A DNA stretch of 64,000 bases. Source: Alphaproteobacteria bacterium (GTDB taxonomy: Bacteria > Pseudomonadota > Alphaproteobacteria > Rhizobiales > Hyphomicrobiaceae). Positions 52,233 through 61,431 of this stretch are shown here, piece by piece. The translations under genes and the position numbers were made by a program. The notes below the pieces were generated by a model. The model saw only the letters and a program-made list of their open reading frames with translations, was not told the DNA's origin and made no database searches. How positions within the stretch are numbered: position 1 is the first letter of the stretch; every line of letters starts with the position of its first letter. Where the stretch lies: positions 46,833 to 110,832 of the forward strand of contig JAGVSR010000111.1 in assembly GCA_019137195.1 (NCBI GenBank), read 5' to 3'.

Positions 52233-54107
52233 CTACCTCCGTCCGAACAGCCTCTCGATGTCCGCGAGCCTCAGCTCCACGTAGGTCGGCCGGCCGTGGT
52301 TGCACTGGCCCGAGTAGGGCGTGGCCTCCATCTCGCGGAGCAGCGCGTTCATCTCTTGCGGTGTGAGGCGGCGCCCGGCGCGTACGCTGCCGTGGCAGGC
52401 CATGCGCGAGGCGATGGCCTCGAGCCGGTCACGGAGCGCGAGCGTCTGCCCGTCCGCCAGGATCTCGGCGGCGAGGTCTTTGACGAGCCCCTTGACGTCG
52501 CTGTCGCCGAGGAGCGCCGGAACCTCGCGCACGGCAACCGCGCCGAAACCGAACGGCTCGACCACGAGCCCCAGCTCGGCGAGCTCGGCGTCCTTCTCGG
52601 CGAGCGCCGCGGCCTCGTCCTCGCCCACCTCGACGATGGCAGGAATAAGGAGTCCCTGTCGCGCCACCCCGCCGTTCGCGAGCGCCCGCTTCAGACGCTC
52701 GTAGACCAGGCGCTCGTGCGCGGCGTGCTGGTCGGTGATGATGACCGAGCCTCGCGTCTGCGAGACGATGTACGTCTCGTGCAGTTGCGCCCGCGCCGCC
52801 CCGAGCGGCCGGTCGAGCAGATCCTCGGCAATAGGCCCGGAGTCCGCGCTGGTGTCCGCGCTCGTTGCGTCGAAGGCGGCGAACGGCGCCTGCATGGCTT
52901 CGGCGAATCCTCGTGGCATGCTGACGCCCTGTCGGCGCCACTCTCCTGCCGCTTGCGGGGAGGGGCCGGGGGAGGGCGGATACCCTGGTTCGAGAGCCTG
53001 GCCGCCCGCTCCAACGCGACCCTCGCCCATGAACGGGGAAGGGGCAGACGGAGCGCCCCGGTCGGCCAGCGTCTCGAGTGTCATCGCCCCGCCGCGCGCG
53101 CTCGCCCGGTGGCCCGCCCCTTCGAGGGCATGCTGCAGCGCGCCGATCATGAGGCCACGCACGCGCCCTGCATCGCGGAACCGCACCTCGGCCTTTGTCG
53201 GATGCACGTTGACGTCGACCTCGGTCGGCTCGAGCGAGACGAAGAGCGCGAGCAGCGGATAGCGGCCGCGCGGGATGAGATCGCCGTAGGCGGCGCGCAC
53301 CGCGCCCTGGATCAGCTTGTCCTTGACGGGCCGGCCGTTGACGAAGAGGAACTGCTGCGAAGCGTCCGGCCGATGCAGCGTCGGCAGGCCGGCGAAGCCA
53401 GCGATCCGAACGCCGTCACGTTCGCCCGCAATCTCGAGGGCGTCCGCCAGGAACTCGCGCCCCATGATGCGCCCCAGCCGCGCGAGCAGTCCTTGCGCGG
53501 TCGCCTCGCCTCGCGGCAGCTTGAGCCCGGCGCGTTCGCCCATGGTCAGCGTGAAGCCGACCTCCGGATGCGCCATCGCGAGCCGCTTCACCATTTCTGA
53601 CGTGGCCATGTTCTCGGCCCGCTCCGATTTCAGGAACTTGAGCCGTGCCGGTGTCGCAGAGAACAGCTCGCGAACCTCCACCCGCGTGCCCGCGTTCAGC
53701 GCCGCCGGACGCAAGCCCCGCTTGTCGCCACGCTCGACTGCGATCTCGAACCCATCCCGCGAGCCTTGCCGGCGCGAGGCGATGGAAAGGAGCGCGATCG
53801 AGCCGATCGACGGCAGTGCCTCGCCGCGGAAGCCGAGCGTGCGGATGTCGAGGAGATCGTCGTCGGGGAGCTTCGAGGTCGCGTGCCGCTCGACCGCGAG
53901 CAGAAGATCGTCCGGGCCCATGCCGATGCCGTCGTCGGTGACGCGCACCAGCGCGAGCCCGCCGTCAGCGGTCACGATTTCGATCTCGGAGGCGCCCGCG
54001 TCGATTGCGTTCTCCACGAGCTCCTTGACCACGCTCGCAGGCCGCTCGATCACCTCGCCGGCGGCGATGCGGTTGACGGTCTCGGGCGGAAGCTGGCGAA
54101 TCGGCAT
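52233..54107 (-). CDS. mutL: DNA mismatch repair protein MutL
   Basis: 624 residues. GHKL ATPase N-domain: [26 protein letters not shown] near 14-39, [28 protein letters not shown]; transducer domain with [14 protein letters not shown] near 290. C-terminal dimerisation domain: [38 protein letters not shown]; the DQHAAHE motif region lacks the DQHA(x)2E(x)4E endonuclease spacing only in part ([13 protein letters not shown] is present), so endonuclease activity is likely. The linker (about residues 353-394) is encoded by an inserted palindromic repeat. It lies 88 bp downstream of the kinase gene. Confidence 0.93.
   Translation of the reverse strand: MPIRQLPPETVNRIAAGEVIERPASVVKELVENAIDAGASEIEIVTADGGLALVRVTDDGIGMGPDDLLLAVERHATSKLPDDDLLDIRTLGFRGEALPSIGSIALLSIASRRQGSRDGFEIAVERGDKRGLRPAALNAGTRVEVRELFSATPARLKFLKSERAENMATSEMVKRLAMAHPEVGFTLTMGERAGLKLPRGEATAQGLLARLGRIMGREFLADALEIAGERDGVRIAGFAGLPTLHRPDASQQFLFVNGRPVKDKLIQGAVRAAYGDLIPRGRYPLLALFVSLEPTEVDVNVHPTKAEVRFRDAGRVRGLMIGALQHALEGAGHRASARGGAMTLETLADRGAPSAPSPFMGEGRVGAGGQALEPGYPPSPGPSPQAAGEWRRQGVSMPRGFAEAMQAPFAAFDATSADTSADSGPIAEDLLDRPLGAARAQLHETYIVSQTRGSVIITDQHAAHERLVYERLKRALANGGVARQGLLIPAIVEVGEDEAAALAEKDAELAELGLVVEPFGFGAVAVREVPALLGDSDVKGLVKDLAAEILADGQTLALRDRLEAIASRMACHGSVRAGRRLTPQEMNALLREMEATPYSGQCNHGRPTYVELRLADIERLFGRR
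52931..53047. repeat. REP-like palindromic element inserted in frame in mutL
   Basis: On the coding (minus) strand both ends are characteristic: CCCCTTCCCCGTTCATGGGCG at the 5' end (53046-53026) and CCCTCCCCCGGCCCCTCCCC at the other, followed by GCAAGCGGCAGGAGAG. This is the same family as the trpF-trpB element (3166-3295). It is 39 codons long, has no stop, and yields a Pro/Gly/Ser-rich linker ([24 protein letters not shown]) between the two MutL domains. Confidence 0.7.
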
Positions 54108-54195
54108 GGACAGAGCCTAGCGGCGCGCGGTGTCGGAATGAAGGGCGCGGCCCCGCCGTGAACAGGATGTTGGAAGCCTTGGTCTTCTTGCTGCG

Positions 54196-56973
54196 TCAGG
54201 CGGACGCGAGCAGCGGCTCCGCGGCGGCTGCTGGCTCGCCGGCCTCCGGCAGGCTGCCGATTTCGGCAAGCGCGACGCCGAGCTCGCGCTTGAGGGTCGA
54301 GAGTTGCTCGCCGCTGCAGCGGCGACCCTCCTTGCGCGCCGCGTGCTCGATATCGCTGAGCAGGTTGCCGAGCCGCTCGGCGCCGACGTTGCGGCACAGC
54401 GATTTCATCGCGTGCGCGGTCTCAGAGATCACGACGGCATCGTCGCCGTCGGCCACCGCCGCGAGCCGCTCGAGTGCCGCCGGTGCATGCATGCGGAAGA
54501 GCACGATGATGCGATTGACGAGGTTGTCGCCTGGCGCCTGCATGGCACGGATGTCGTCGAGCACGGCATAGTTCAGCACGGGAGCCTCGTCGCCGGCGCT
54601 CGTCGCTGCCTCTGGCGCAGGCCCCGATAGGGCATCGGCCCCGGCGGTCGCCATCGATACGGGTTTCACCCATCGCTCGAGACAGGCAGCCATCGTTTTC
54701 AAGGTGAACGGCTTCGTCATGTAGTCGTTCATGCCGGCCTTGCGCCACGCATCGGCGTCGTGACCGGCGACATGCGCCGTGAGCGCCACGACCGGCACCG
54801 GCTCGGTGTCGCGATCCGCCTCCTCGGCCCGGATGATGCGCGTCGCTTCGTACCCGTCCATGCCCGGCATGCTGCAGTCCATGAGAACGAGGTCGAAGCG
54901 CCGCTGCCTCAGCGCCTCGACCGCCTTGAGGCCGTCCTCGACCAGCGTCACCTTCACGTCGAGCCGCGCGAGTGCCTCGGACAGGACCTCGCGGTTGATG
55001 GCACTGTCGTCGGCGGCGAGCACGTTGAGCCCCTTGAACGAGGCCGTCGCAGTCGTTTTGGCGCGTTGCGCAGCTTCGACCCGCTTCTTGCGCGCGCCGC
55101 CGTCGCGGGCGTCGTCGAGCACCGCCATGACCTCGCTGGGGATCAGCGGCTTGACGAGCGAGGCGTCGGCATGTCCGGCGTCGATGAGCTGGCCGGCGGC
55201 CGAGTCGCCGACCTCCGACACGGCGATGGTGAAGGCCCGCCGCCCAGGCCTGCCGGCGATCGCCGCGAGGCCCGAGGGCTCGACGAAGAGTGCGGCGGTC
55301 GCACCGAGGTCGGTTGCCGCGGGCAGCCCCTCGGCGGGCGAATAGCCGAGGTCGCGAACGAGCTCGGAAAGGAAAGCAGCCGACGCCGGGTTGGAGAGGG
55401 CGATGTAGACGGTCTTGCGTCGGCCGGCCGGTTGTCTCGTCTGCGGCGCCGTTTCGACGATGGCACTTTCCACGGTGAAGTGGAACCGCGATCCCTTGCC
55501 GACCTCGCTCTCGACCGCGAGAGTGTCGCCCATTGTCGCCACCAGGCGCCGCGAGATGGTGAGCCCGATGCCGGTGCCTCCGAACCGCCGCGTCGTCGAC
55601 TGATCGGCCTGCGAGAATGGGTCGAAGATCGTCTCGAGCTTGTCCTTCGCGATGCCGATTCCCGTGTCTTCGACGCTGTAGGTCAGGCGCATGCTGCCGT
55701 CGCAGGCTGCGGCCGCTGCGGTCACCCGGAGGCAGACGTGCCCGCGTTCGGTGAATTTCAATGCATTGTTGACGAGGTTCGCGAGCACCTGGTTGAGGCG
55801 GACCGGGTCGGCGAGAACCTTTCCAGGCACTTCGGGTGCGGCATAGCAGAGAAGCTCGAGGCCCTTGCCAGCCGCACGCGCCGAGAACAGGTTCACGACC
55901 TGCTCGATGACTGCGCGCGGCGAGACGGGAACCATCTCGAGCTCAAGCCGCCCGGCCTCGATCTTCGACAGGTCGAGGATGTCGTTGATGATGGCAATGA
56001 GGCTGTTGCCCGAGCTGACGATGACGTCGGCGTGCCGCTGCATGCGGGGCGGTAGGTCGCCCGACGCGAGAAGCTCGGCCATCACCAGCATGCCGTTCAA
56101 GGGCGTGCGGATCTCATGGCTCATGGTGGCGAGGAAGTCGGACTTGGCGGCGTTGGCGGCTTCGGCTGCGACCTTGGCCGTCTTGAGTTCCGCCGTCCGT
56201 GCCTCGACTTCCGATTCCAGGTGCTCCATGTGCTCGGCGAGCCGGGCGTCGCGAGCACGGATCTCGCCCATCATGCCGTTGAATGCTTCGACCATGATGC
56301 CGGTCTCGTCGTTCGAGCGCTTCTCGACAGCATGCGAATAGTCTTGCGAGGCCCGAATGCGCTGCATGGCGGCCGTTAGCGCGCCGATCGGGCCGGAGAT
56401 GGAGGTCTGCAGGCGCCCGGCGATCAGGAGAGCAAGTGCGGCTGCAGCCAGACCAGCAACGAGCGCACCAGCAACGCTGTCGGCGAGCGCACCTGCCAGT
56501 CCAGAAATATCGGCGATGAGACGCAGCGTGCCGATCCGGCTGCCACCGTGGATGACGGGGGCCTCGACGATATAGTTTCGGAGCACGCCAGGCGACAGAA
56601 GCGAGAGCCTGCTGTTTGGCATGACTCTGGTGTCGCCGGGCTCGATGATGACGCCCTGTCCGATTCGACCGGCGACGTGGCCTGAGCCGTCGATAACCTC
56701 GGCAAAGGTCACGCTCGGGATCTGTCGTATGGCGACCAGGGTCTGGGTCACCTCGCCCCTGGCGCCTGCCGCGAGCGGGCGCGCCACGGCCGCAGAGATG
56801 GCCGCCGCGATACCTCTGAGCTCGGCCTCCGTAGAGCGAAAACGGCGGTCCGCCTCCCGCCAGGCCGATGCGACGCTGGCGACCACCACGGCCAACAGCA
56901 CGGCAACCGAGATCACGGCCGCCAGACGCGCCTTGATGGAGGAGTCGAGTCGTTGAAGCAGCCTGCGACGCAT
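54196..56973 (-). CDS. Hybrid sensor histidine kinase with receiver and HPt domains
   Basis: 925 residues from ATG 56973 (TTG 56994 alternative). Order: TM1 near 18-40; periplasmic part with FAEVIDGSGHVAGRIG; TM2 near 160-185; HAMP to about 235; coiled coil; HisKA with His286 (MSHEIRTPLNGM); HATPase (LVNNALKFTERGHV, DTGIGIAKDKLE, GGTGIGLTISRRL); a degenerate receiver near 525-640; true receiver (AADDSAINREVL, LVLMDCSMPGMDG, MTKPF); HPt near 825-905 (SETAHAMKSLCRNVG). BarA/ArcB-like phosphorelay. Divergent from the receiver gene, its likely partner. mutL follows 88 bp downstream. Confidence 0.92.
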   Translation of the reverse strand: MRRRLLQRLDSSIKARLAAVISVAVLLAVVVASVASAWREADRRFRSTEAELRGIAAAISAAVARPLAAGARGEVTQTLVAIRQIPSVTFAEVIDGSGHVAGRIGQGVIIEPGDTRVMPNSRLSLLSPGVLRNYIVEAPVIHGGSRIGTLRLIADISGLAGALADSVAGALVAGLAAAALALLIAGRLQTSISGPIGALTAAMQRIRASQDYSHAVEKRSNDETGIMVEAFNGMMGEIRARDARLAEHMEHLESEVEARTAELKTAKVAAEAANAAKSDFLATMSHEIRTPLNGMLVMAELLASGDLPPRMQRHADVIVSSGNSLIAIINDILDLSKIEAGRLELEMVPVSPRAVIEQVVNLFSARAAGKGLELLCYAAPEVPGKVLADPVRLNQVLANLVNNALKFTERGHVCLRVTAAAAACDGSMRLTYSVEDTGIGIAKDKLETIFDPFSQADQSTTRRFGGTGIGLTISRRLVATMGDTLAVESEVGKGSRFHFTVESAIVETAPQTRQPAGRRKTVYIALSNPASAAFLSELVRDLGYSPAEGLPAATDLGATAALFVEPSGLAAIAGRPGRRAFTIAVSEVGDSAAGQLIDAGHADASLVKPLIPSEVMAVLDDARDGGARKKRVEAAQRAKTTATASFKGLNVLAADDSAINREVLSEALARLDVKVTLVEDGLKAVEALRQRRFDLVLMDCSMPGMDGYEATRIIRAEEADRDTEPVPVVALTAHVAGHDADAWRKAGMNDYMTKPFTLKTMAACLERWVKPVSMATAGADALSGPAPEAATSAGDEAPVLNYAVLDDIRAMQAPGDNLVNRIIVLFRMHAPAALERLAAVADGDDAVVISETAHAMKSLCRNVGAERLGNLLSDIEHAARKEGRRCSGEQLSTLKRELGVALAEIGSLPEAGEPAAAAEPLLASA

Positions 56974-57132
56974 CGGAATAGAGGTCCGGACCAATCGCTT
57001 TTTATAGGCTGATGCAGGTAAACGTTTTCAACGGACCCAGTCGTGCGGCGAGGGCATGACCTGTTAACTTCGCTGCTATAGATTTCCCGATCGAGCGCAT
57101 CTCCTGCGCGCCTTGAGCGAGTTTTGTTGCGT

Positions 57133-57846
57133 ATGCCGCCGACGACGTCCGCAAATCCTGACAATTCCATGAGGATTCTGGTCGTCGATGACGATCCGAT
57201 CTTTCGCTCGATCGCCCTCTCCAAGCTCATCCGCCTCGCCCATGAGGTCGTCGAGGTCGAGGACGGTGCGGCCGCCTGGAGCAAGCTCGCGCACGAGACG
57301 TTTCACTTGGCCCTCGTCGACCTCGAGATGCCGCATTTGAAGGGCGACGAGCTCATCCGCTGCATTCGCGGCCATCCGCGCACCCGCCACATTCCGGTCA
57401 TTGTCATCACCTCGCGCAACGACGCGGAGGCGATCAGTCACTGCCTCGAGGCAGGCGCCACGGCGTTTCTGACCAAGCCGCTCAACTGGTCGATGTTTGG
57501 AAACCACATCGACTATCTCCTGCGGCTCTATCGCATCGGCGAGGAGGGCCGCCGTGCCCAGGAGGAGGCAAGCCAGACCGTCGCCGCCCTTAGCAGCCTG
57601 GTATCGGAGTACACGAGCGAGGTGATGAGGGCGACAGGGCGAATCGCGACCGATGCCCGCGCAATCGTCGAGGCGTCCCGACAGCCGGGCTCCGCGATGC
57701 GCGTCGTGGCCATGCTCGAGGCGCTCGTTGCCAGGACCGAGATCGCACGCGAGACGCTCGCCGATGCTGCCGCGAGTATCGAAGAGGCGTCACGGTCGGG
57801 CCGTGAGGTGGCTGTAGAGGCGCCGAGCATCCGCCGCGCGAGCTGA
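57133..57846 (+). CDS. Response regulator with C-terminal helical region
   Basis: 237 residues from ATG 57133 (MRILVVDDD at 57169 or TTG 57124 are alternatives; no ribosome-binding site decides). Receiver domain: ILVVDDDPIFRSIA with the acidic pair, LALVDLEMPHLKGDE with phospho-acceptor Asp, VIVITSRN and FLTKPLNW with the conserved Lys. No DNA-binding domain: the last 110 residues are helical (LVSEYTSEVMRATGRIATDAR), maybe a coiled-coil output or dimer part. Divergent from the hybrid kinase by 159 bp, suggesting a joint phosphorelay. Confidence 0.88.
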   Translation: MPPTTSANPDNSMRILVVDDDPIFRSIALSKLIRLAHEVVEVEDGAAAWSKLAHETFHLALVDLEMPHLKGDELIRCIRGHPRTRHIPVIVITSRNDAEAISHCLEAGATAFLTKPLNWSMFGNHIDYLLRLYRIGEEGRRAQEEASQTVAALSSLVSEYTSEVMRATGRIATDARAIVEASRQPGSAMRVVAMLEALVARTEIARETLADAAASIEEASRSGREVAVEAPSIRRAS

Positions 57847-58000
57847 GGCTCCTGAACGCTCGCGCCGTCGATCCCGTGCGCAGACCGGAACGGCTGTTAA
57901 CGTACCGTTTTCCGTAGCCGGCGATTTCGCACAATCTCTGCTGGCAGAATGTTAGACTTTGAACTGCACTGTAAGCATTGGTGTGTGGAACATTGGCTTC

Positions 58001-59281
58001 ATGTACGAGGCAACGAAATCGTGGTGTGTTGCGAGCGCGCTTTCGTTCATCCGCCATCGCGGAGGAGCGATCGCTCTGAAGTTCGCCCTCATGCTGCCGG
58101 CGCTGCTCCTTGCTGCCGGGGGAGCGATCGACTACACCTCCGTGGCGGCTCAAAAGGTCCGCCTCCAGGCCGCGATCGATGCCGGGGCGCTCGCAGCCGC
58201 TAAGGAGCTCGGCCTGTCCGATGCCAGGACTGAGAACGTTCAGGCCATCGTCGAGGCGGTCGTCAAGAGCTACGCGGCCGCCAACGCGGCGAGCCGAACG
58301 GCGCCCTCCGTCGCGCTCACGACCCAGGTCGGCAATGATCCGCTGCAAGTCAACGTGAAAGGCGTTCAGACGACGGTGCTGCCGTTCGGAGGCGGCGCCT
58401 TCATCGGGCTCGACAGTCTGACGGCGACCTCGACAGCGCGTGTCGTCGGGCGACCGAACGTGTGCGTCCTCGGGCTTGATCCCGGCGAGAGCGGCACCAT
58501 CGAGCTCCTGCATCAGGCGCGCGTTACCGGCAATGACTGCGCTGTCTACTCCAACTCCGACAGCAGCAACGGCATCAAGGCCAAGAACGATGCCAAGCTC
58601 GTGGCGAACCTCATCTGCACGCGGGGCGGCAAGGATTCGGGCGTCGGGGCCTTCGTTCCGGAACCGATCGTAGATTGCCCGAGCTTCGAGGATCCACTGG
58701 CCGCCCGTCCCGAGCCGGCAGCGGGTCCGTGCCTCGAGACCGACCTGGTGATCAGCGGCCAGGCGCGATCGCTCGCGCCCGGCACCTACTGCGGCGGACT
58801 CAAGATCACCGGGGCCTCGGTCGTCACTCTCGATCCCGGCATCTACGTCATCAAGGACGGCCCGCTCGTCGTCGACGGCGGAAGCGCCCTGGAGGGTAAC
58901 GGGGTCGGCTTCTATTATACCGGTGCGGGCGCACAATTCGATTTCGAGCCCCTGAGCTCGATTGCGCTCGAGGCCCCTGACTCTGGCGACATGGCCGGGC
59001 TCCTGATGTTCGAGGGGCGTTCACAGCCGAAAGGCAAGCACAAGATTTTGAGCGACGATGCTCGCGTGCTGCTCGGCACGATCTACCTGTCGCGGAGCGA
59101 GCTCTACGTCGAAGGCTCGAAGCCGGTCGCCGACAAGTCCGCCTATACGGCCATCGTGGCGAGAACGATGCGCCTCGGCGGCGGCCCGCATCTGATCCTC
59201 AACACCAACTACTCCGATACCAACGTCCCCGTGCCCGAGGGCATCAAGGGCACCGGCCAGCCGTTGGCACTGGTCAACTAG
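58001..59281 (+). CDS. TadG-like pilus/secretion-related protein
   Basis: 426 residues from ATG 58001 (a TTG at 57959 would add 14). N-terminal TadE/TadG segment: FIRHRGGAIALKFALMLPAL and on to GGAIDYTSVA, then a helix (KVRLQAAIDAGALAAAKEL). The C-terminal region is beta-rich with paired Cys (CVLGLDP, CAVYSNS, LICTRGG, VDCPSFE) and repeats like ITGASVVTLDPGIYVI and IKDGPLVVDGG, resembling right-handed helix or polymer-forming repeats. No other tad/flp genes are nearby, so it stands alone. Confidence 0.8.
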   Translation: MYEATKSWCVASALSFIRHRGGAIALKFALMLPALLLAAGGAIDYTSVAAQKVRLQAAIDAGALAAAKELGLSDARTENVQAIVEAVVKSYAAANAASRTAPSVALTTQVGNDPLQVNVKGVQTTVLPFGGGAFIGLDSLTATSTARVVGRPNVCVLGLDPGESGTIELLHQARVTGNDCAVYSNSDSSNGIKAKNDAKLVANLICTRGGKDSGVGAFVPEPIVDCPSFEDPLAARPEPAAGPCLETDLVISGQARSLAPGTYCGGLKITGASVVTLDPGIYVIKDGPLVVDGGSALEGNGVGFYYTGAGAQFDFEPLSSIALEAPDSGDMAGLLMFEGRSQPKGKHKILSDDARVLLGTIYLSRSELYVEGSKPVADKSAYTAIVARTMRLGGGPHLILNTNYSDTNVPVPEGIKGTGQPLALVN

Positions 59282-59357
59282 CCTACGGTGAGACGACGCT
59301 CGGCCGAGAACCTGGGCGAGACCCGGTGGCAGGCAGCGATCACGGCGGCCCGCGCTC

Positions 59358-59909
59358 CTACAGCCGGTGGCCTGCCTCGGCGAGCGTGGGCAGCTTGAGA
59401 TCCTTGTCGGAGAGGATCGCGTCGCCCGCCGTCACGCCCCAATCGATTCCGAGCCCTGGATCGTTCCACAGCACACCGCGGTCGTGCTCCGGCGAGTAGT
59501 ACGCAGTGACTTTGTAGATGACCTCGGTCATGGGCTCGAGCGTCGCATAGCCATGGGCAAATCCCTTCGGCACCCAGATCTGTACGCCGTTCTCGGCAGA
59601 AAGCACGGCCGAGACGTGTCGGCCATAGCTGGGCGAGCCCGCCCTGAGATCGACGGCGACATCGAGCAGGGAGCCCCTCACGACCCGCACGAGCTTGTCC
59701 TGGGCCTTCGGCGCGAGCTGGAAGTGGAGCCCGCGCACAGTGCCCCTGGCGATCGACAGCGCATGGTTGTCCTGCACGAAATGCGCCGAGATGCCCGCCT
59801 CCGTCAGCGCCCGCTCGTTCCACGTCTCGCTGAACGATCCACGCGCATCCTTGAATATCTTCGGCGTGAGAAGCTTCACGTCCGGGATGGCAAGACACTC
59901 GATTTTCAT
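59358..59909 (-). CDS. rfbC: dTDP-4-dehydrorhamnose 3,5-epimerase family protein
   Basis: 183-residue cupin-fold epimerase: LTPKIFKDARGSFSETWN, VQDNHALSIARGTVRGLHFQ with catalytic His62, KLVRVVRGSLLDVAVDLR, IWVPKGFAHGYATLEP, and YYSPEHDRGVLWNDP with the catalytic Tyr region. It provides dTDP-rhamnose or a related sugar for surface glycans. No rfbA/B/D neighbours; it follows pssA by 16 bp on the same strand. Confidence 0.93.
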   Translation of the reverse strand: MKIECLAIPDVKLLTPKIFKDARGSFSETWNERALTEAGISAHFVQDNHALSIARGTVRGLHFQLAPKAQDKLVRVVRGSLLDVAVDLRAGSPSYGRHVSAVLSAENGVQIWVPKGFAHGYATLEPMTEVIYKVTAYYSPEHDRGVLWNDPGLGIDWGVTAGDAILSDKDLKLPTLAEAGHRL

Positions 59910-59925
59910 GCTGCGTCCGCTCTCG

Positions 59926-60834
59926 TCAGCGTTTGTCGCCGGACCTCAGGTCGACGACGTTGGGTCCTGCAGCCGGCTCGTCGGCCTTGACCTCTGGTCC
60001 GGTTCCAGCGGCGGCCAAGGCTGCGGCGTCGGCGCGCTCGAGCTCGCCGAAGCGCCGCCAGCTCAGCGGCATGAAGGCGAGATAGCCGAGCGAGGCCACG
60101 AGTAGCGTCACGTAAGGGTAGGTGATGAGGTGCGCGACCGCGGCCGCCGCGACCACCATCAGCGGCAGCACCCACTCGCGTCCGATCCGCTCGTGCAGGA
60201 GCTTGCCCGAGTAGGTCGGGATGTTCGAGACCATCATCATCGCGATGCCGACCGTATACACGAGCAGCAGGTAGCGCTCCCAGGGTTCGGTCCGGAGGTC
60301 CATACCGGAGTGGAACAGGTAGAGCGGCAGTAGCACGACGATGGCCGCGGCGGGTGTCGGCATGCCCTGGAAGTAGTTGGACTGCCACTTGGGCTTGTCG
60401 TCGTCGAGAGCGACGTTGAAGCGGGCGAGTCTGAGCGCCGACGCCAGCGCGAAGATCAGGACCGCAATCCAGCCGATGCTCTTGATGTCGCTGAAACCCC
60501 ACGTGAACAGGAGCACGGCCGGCGCCACGCCGAAGTTGACGAAGTCAGCGAGGCTGTCGAGCTCGGCGCCGAACCGCGAGGAGGCCTTGAGGAGGCGGGC
60601 GATGCGCCCATCGACGCCGTCGAGCATGGCCGCGAGCACGATGGCCGCCAGCGCCCAGTCCCAGCGGCCCTCGATCGACATGCGGATGGAGGTGAGGCCC
60701 GCACATAGGCCGAACAGGGTGAACAGGTTCGGCACCATCATGCGCACGGGAACACGGGCGTGGGCGAACATGCGCCGCCGCCGGCGACGGGCCGTTTCGG
60801 CCTCGAGCTGCGGTACGATCGGATCCGTGCTCAT
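59926..60834 (-). CDS. pssA: CDP-diacylglycerol--serine O-phosphatidyltransferase
   Basis: Inner-membrane enzyme making phosphatidylserine, precursor of phosphatidylethanolamine. 302 residues from ATG 60834, chosen because GAGGAG is 8 nt upstream; the ATG at 60840 is only 2 nt from it. CDP-alcohol phosphotransferase motif DG-x2-AR-x8-G-x3-D-x3-D lies in VDGRIARLLKASSRFGAELD with the last Asp in SLADF; about eight TM segments follow. A Pro/Ala/Glu C-tail (about 45 residues) is cytosolic. psd, its usual partner, is not in the window. Confidence 0.93.
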   Translation of the reverse strand: MSTDPIVPQLEAETARRRRRRMFAHARVPVRMMVPNLFTLFGLCAGLTSIRMSIEGRWDWALAAIVLAAMLDGVDGRIARLLKASSRFGAELDSLADFVNFGVAPAVLLFTWGFSDIKSIGWIAVLIFALASALRLARFNVALDDDKPKWQSNYFQGMPTPAAAIVVLLPLYLFHSGMDLRTEPWERYLLLVYTVGIAMMMVSNIPTYSGKLLHERIGREWVLPLMVVAAAAVAHLITYPYVTLLVASLGYLAFMPLSWRRFGELERADAAALAAAGTGPEVKADEPAAGPNVVDLRSGDKR

Positions 60835-60981
60835 CGCCATCGCTCCTCTGGGATTGGCGTGCTCCTGGGAAAAGCTTGTCGCATCCGGAACTGGGCGTGT
60901 CAGCCCCGCCTTTTGTCAGTGTCCGGTTGCCTTGACCTGCCCTGGCTTGAATATATTGCCGAAACGGCAGAAAAGAGGACC

Positions 60982-61431
60982 ATGAACCACGATACCTACG
61001 CCGATTCCTACCTTGCGGCCATCCTCGAGCGGGTGAGCACCGTTGCCGTGGTCGGTGCCAGCCCCAATCCGGCGAGGCCCAGCTATCACGTCATGGAGAC
61101 CTTGCTCCATCGCGGCTATGTGGTGACGCCCGTCAATCCGGGTCATGACGGCGAGGAGATTCTGGGCTGCCGGGTATACGCCGCGCTCGGCGACATCCCG
61201 GGTCCGGTCGACATGGTCGACATCTTTCGCAATTCCGCCGCTGCCCTGGACGTGGTGCGGGACGTCGTACGCCTCGGGCCGAAGCTCGGGGCCTCGGTCG
61301 TCTGGATGCAGCTTGGCGTCAGGAACGACGAGGCCGCGCGCGAGGCCGAGGCTGCCGGTATCGACGTCGTCATGAACCGCTGCCCTGCAATCGAGCTCGC
61401 CCGGCTGAGTCGGCCAGCCTCACGGCCATAG
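60982..61431 (+). CDS. CoA-binding protein (YccU-like)
   Basis: 149 residues, Rossmann CoA_binding_2 domain: VAVVGASPNPARPSYHVMETLLHRG, VTPVNPGHDGEEILG, PVDMVDIFRNSAAALDVV and VVWMQLGVRNDEAA. Family members bind acyl-CoA; the role is not known. AGAGGAC is 6 nt upstream of the ATG. Its last 12 nt overlap the convergent antiporter gene. Confidence 0.9.
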   Translation: MNHDTYADSYLAAILERVSTVAVVGASPNPARPSYHVMETLLHRGYVVTPVNPGHDGEEILGCRVYAALGDIPGPVDMVDIFRNSAAALDVVRDVVRLGPKLGASVVWMQLGVRNDEAAREAEAAGIDVVMNRCPAIELARLSRPASRP

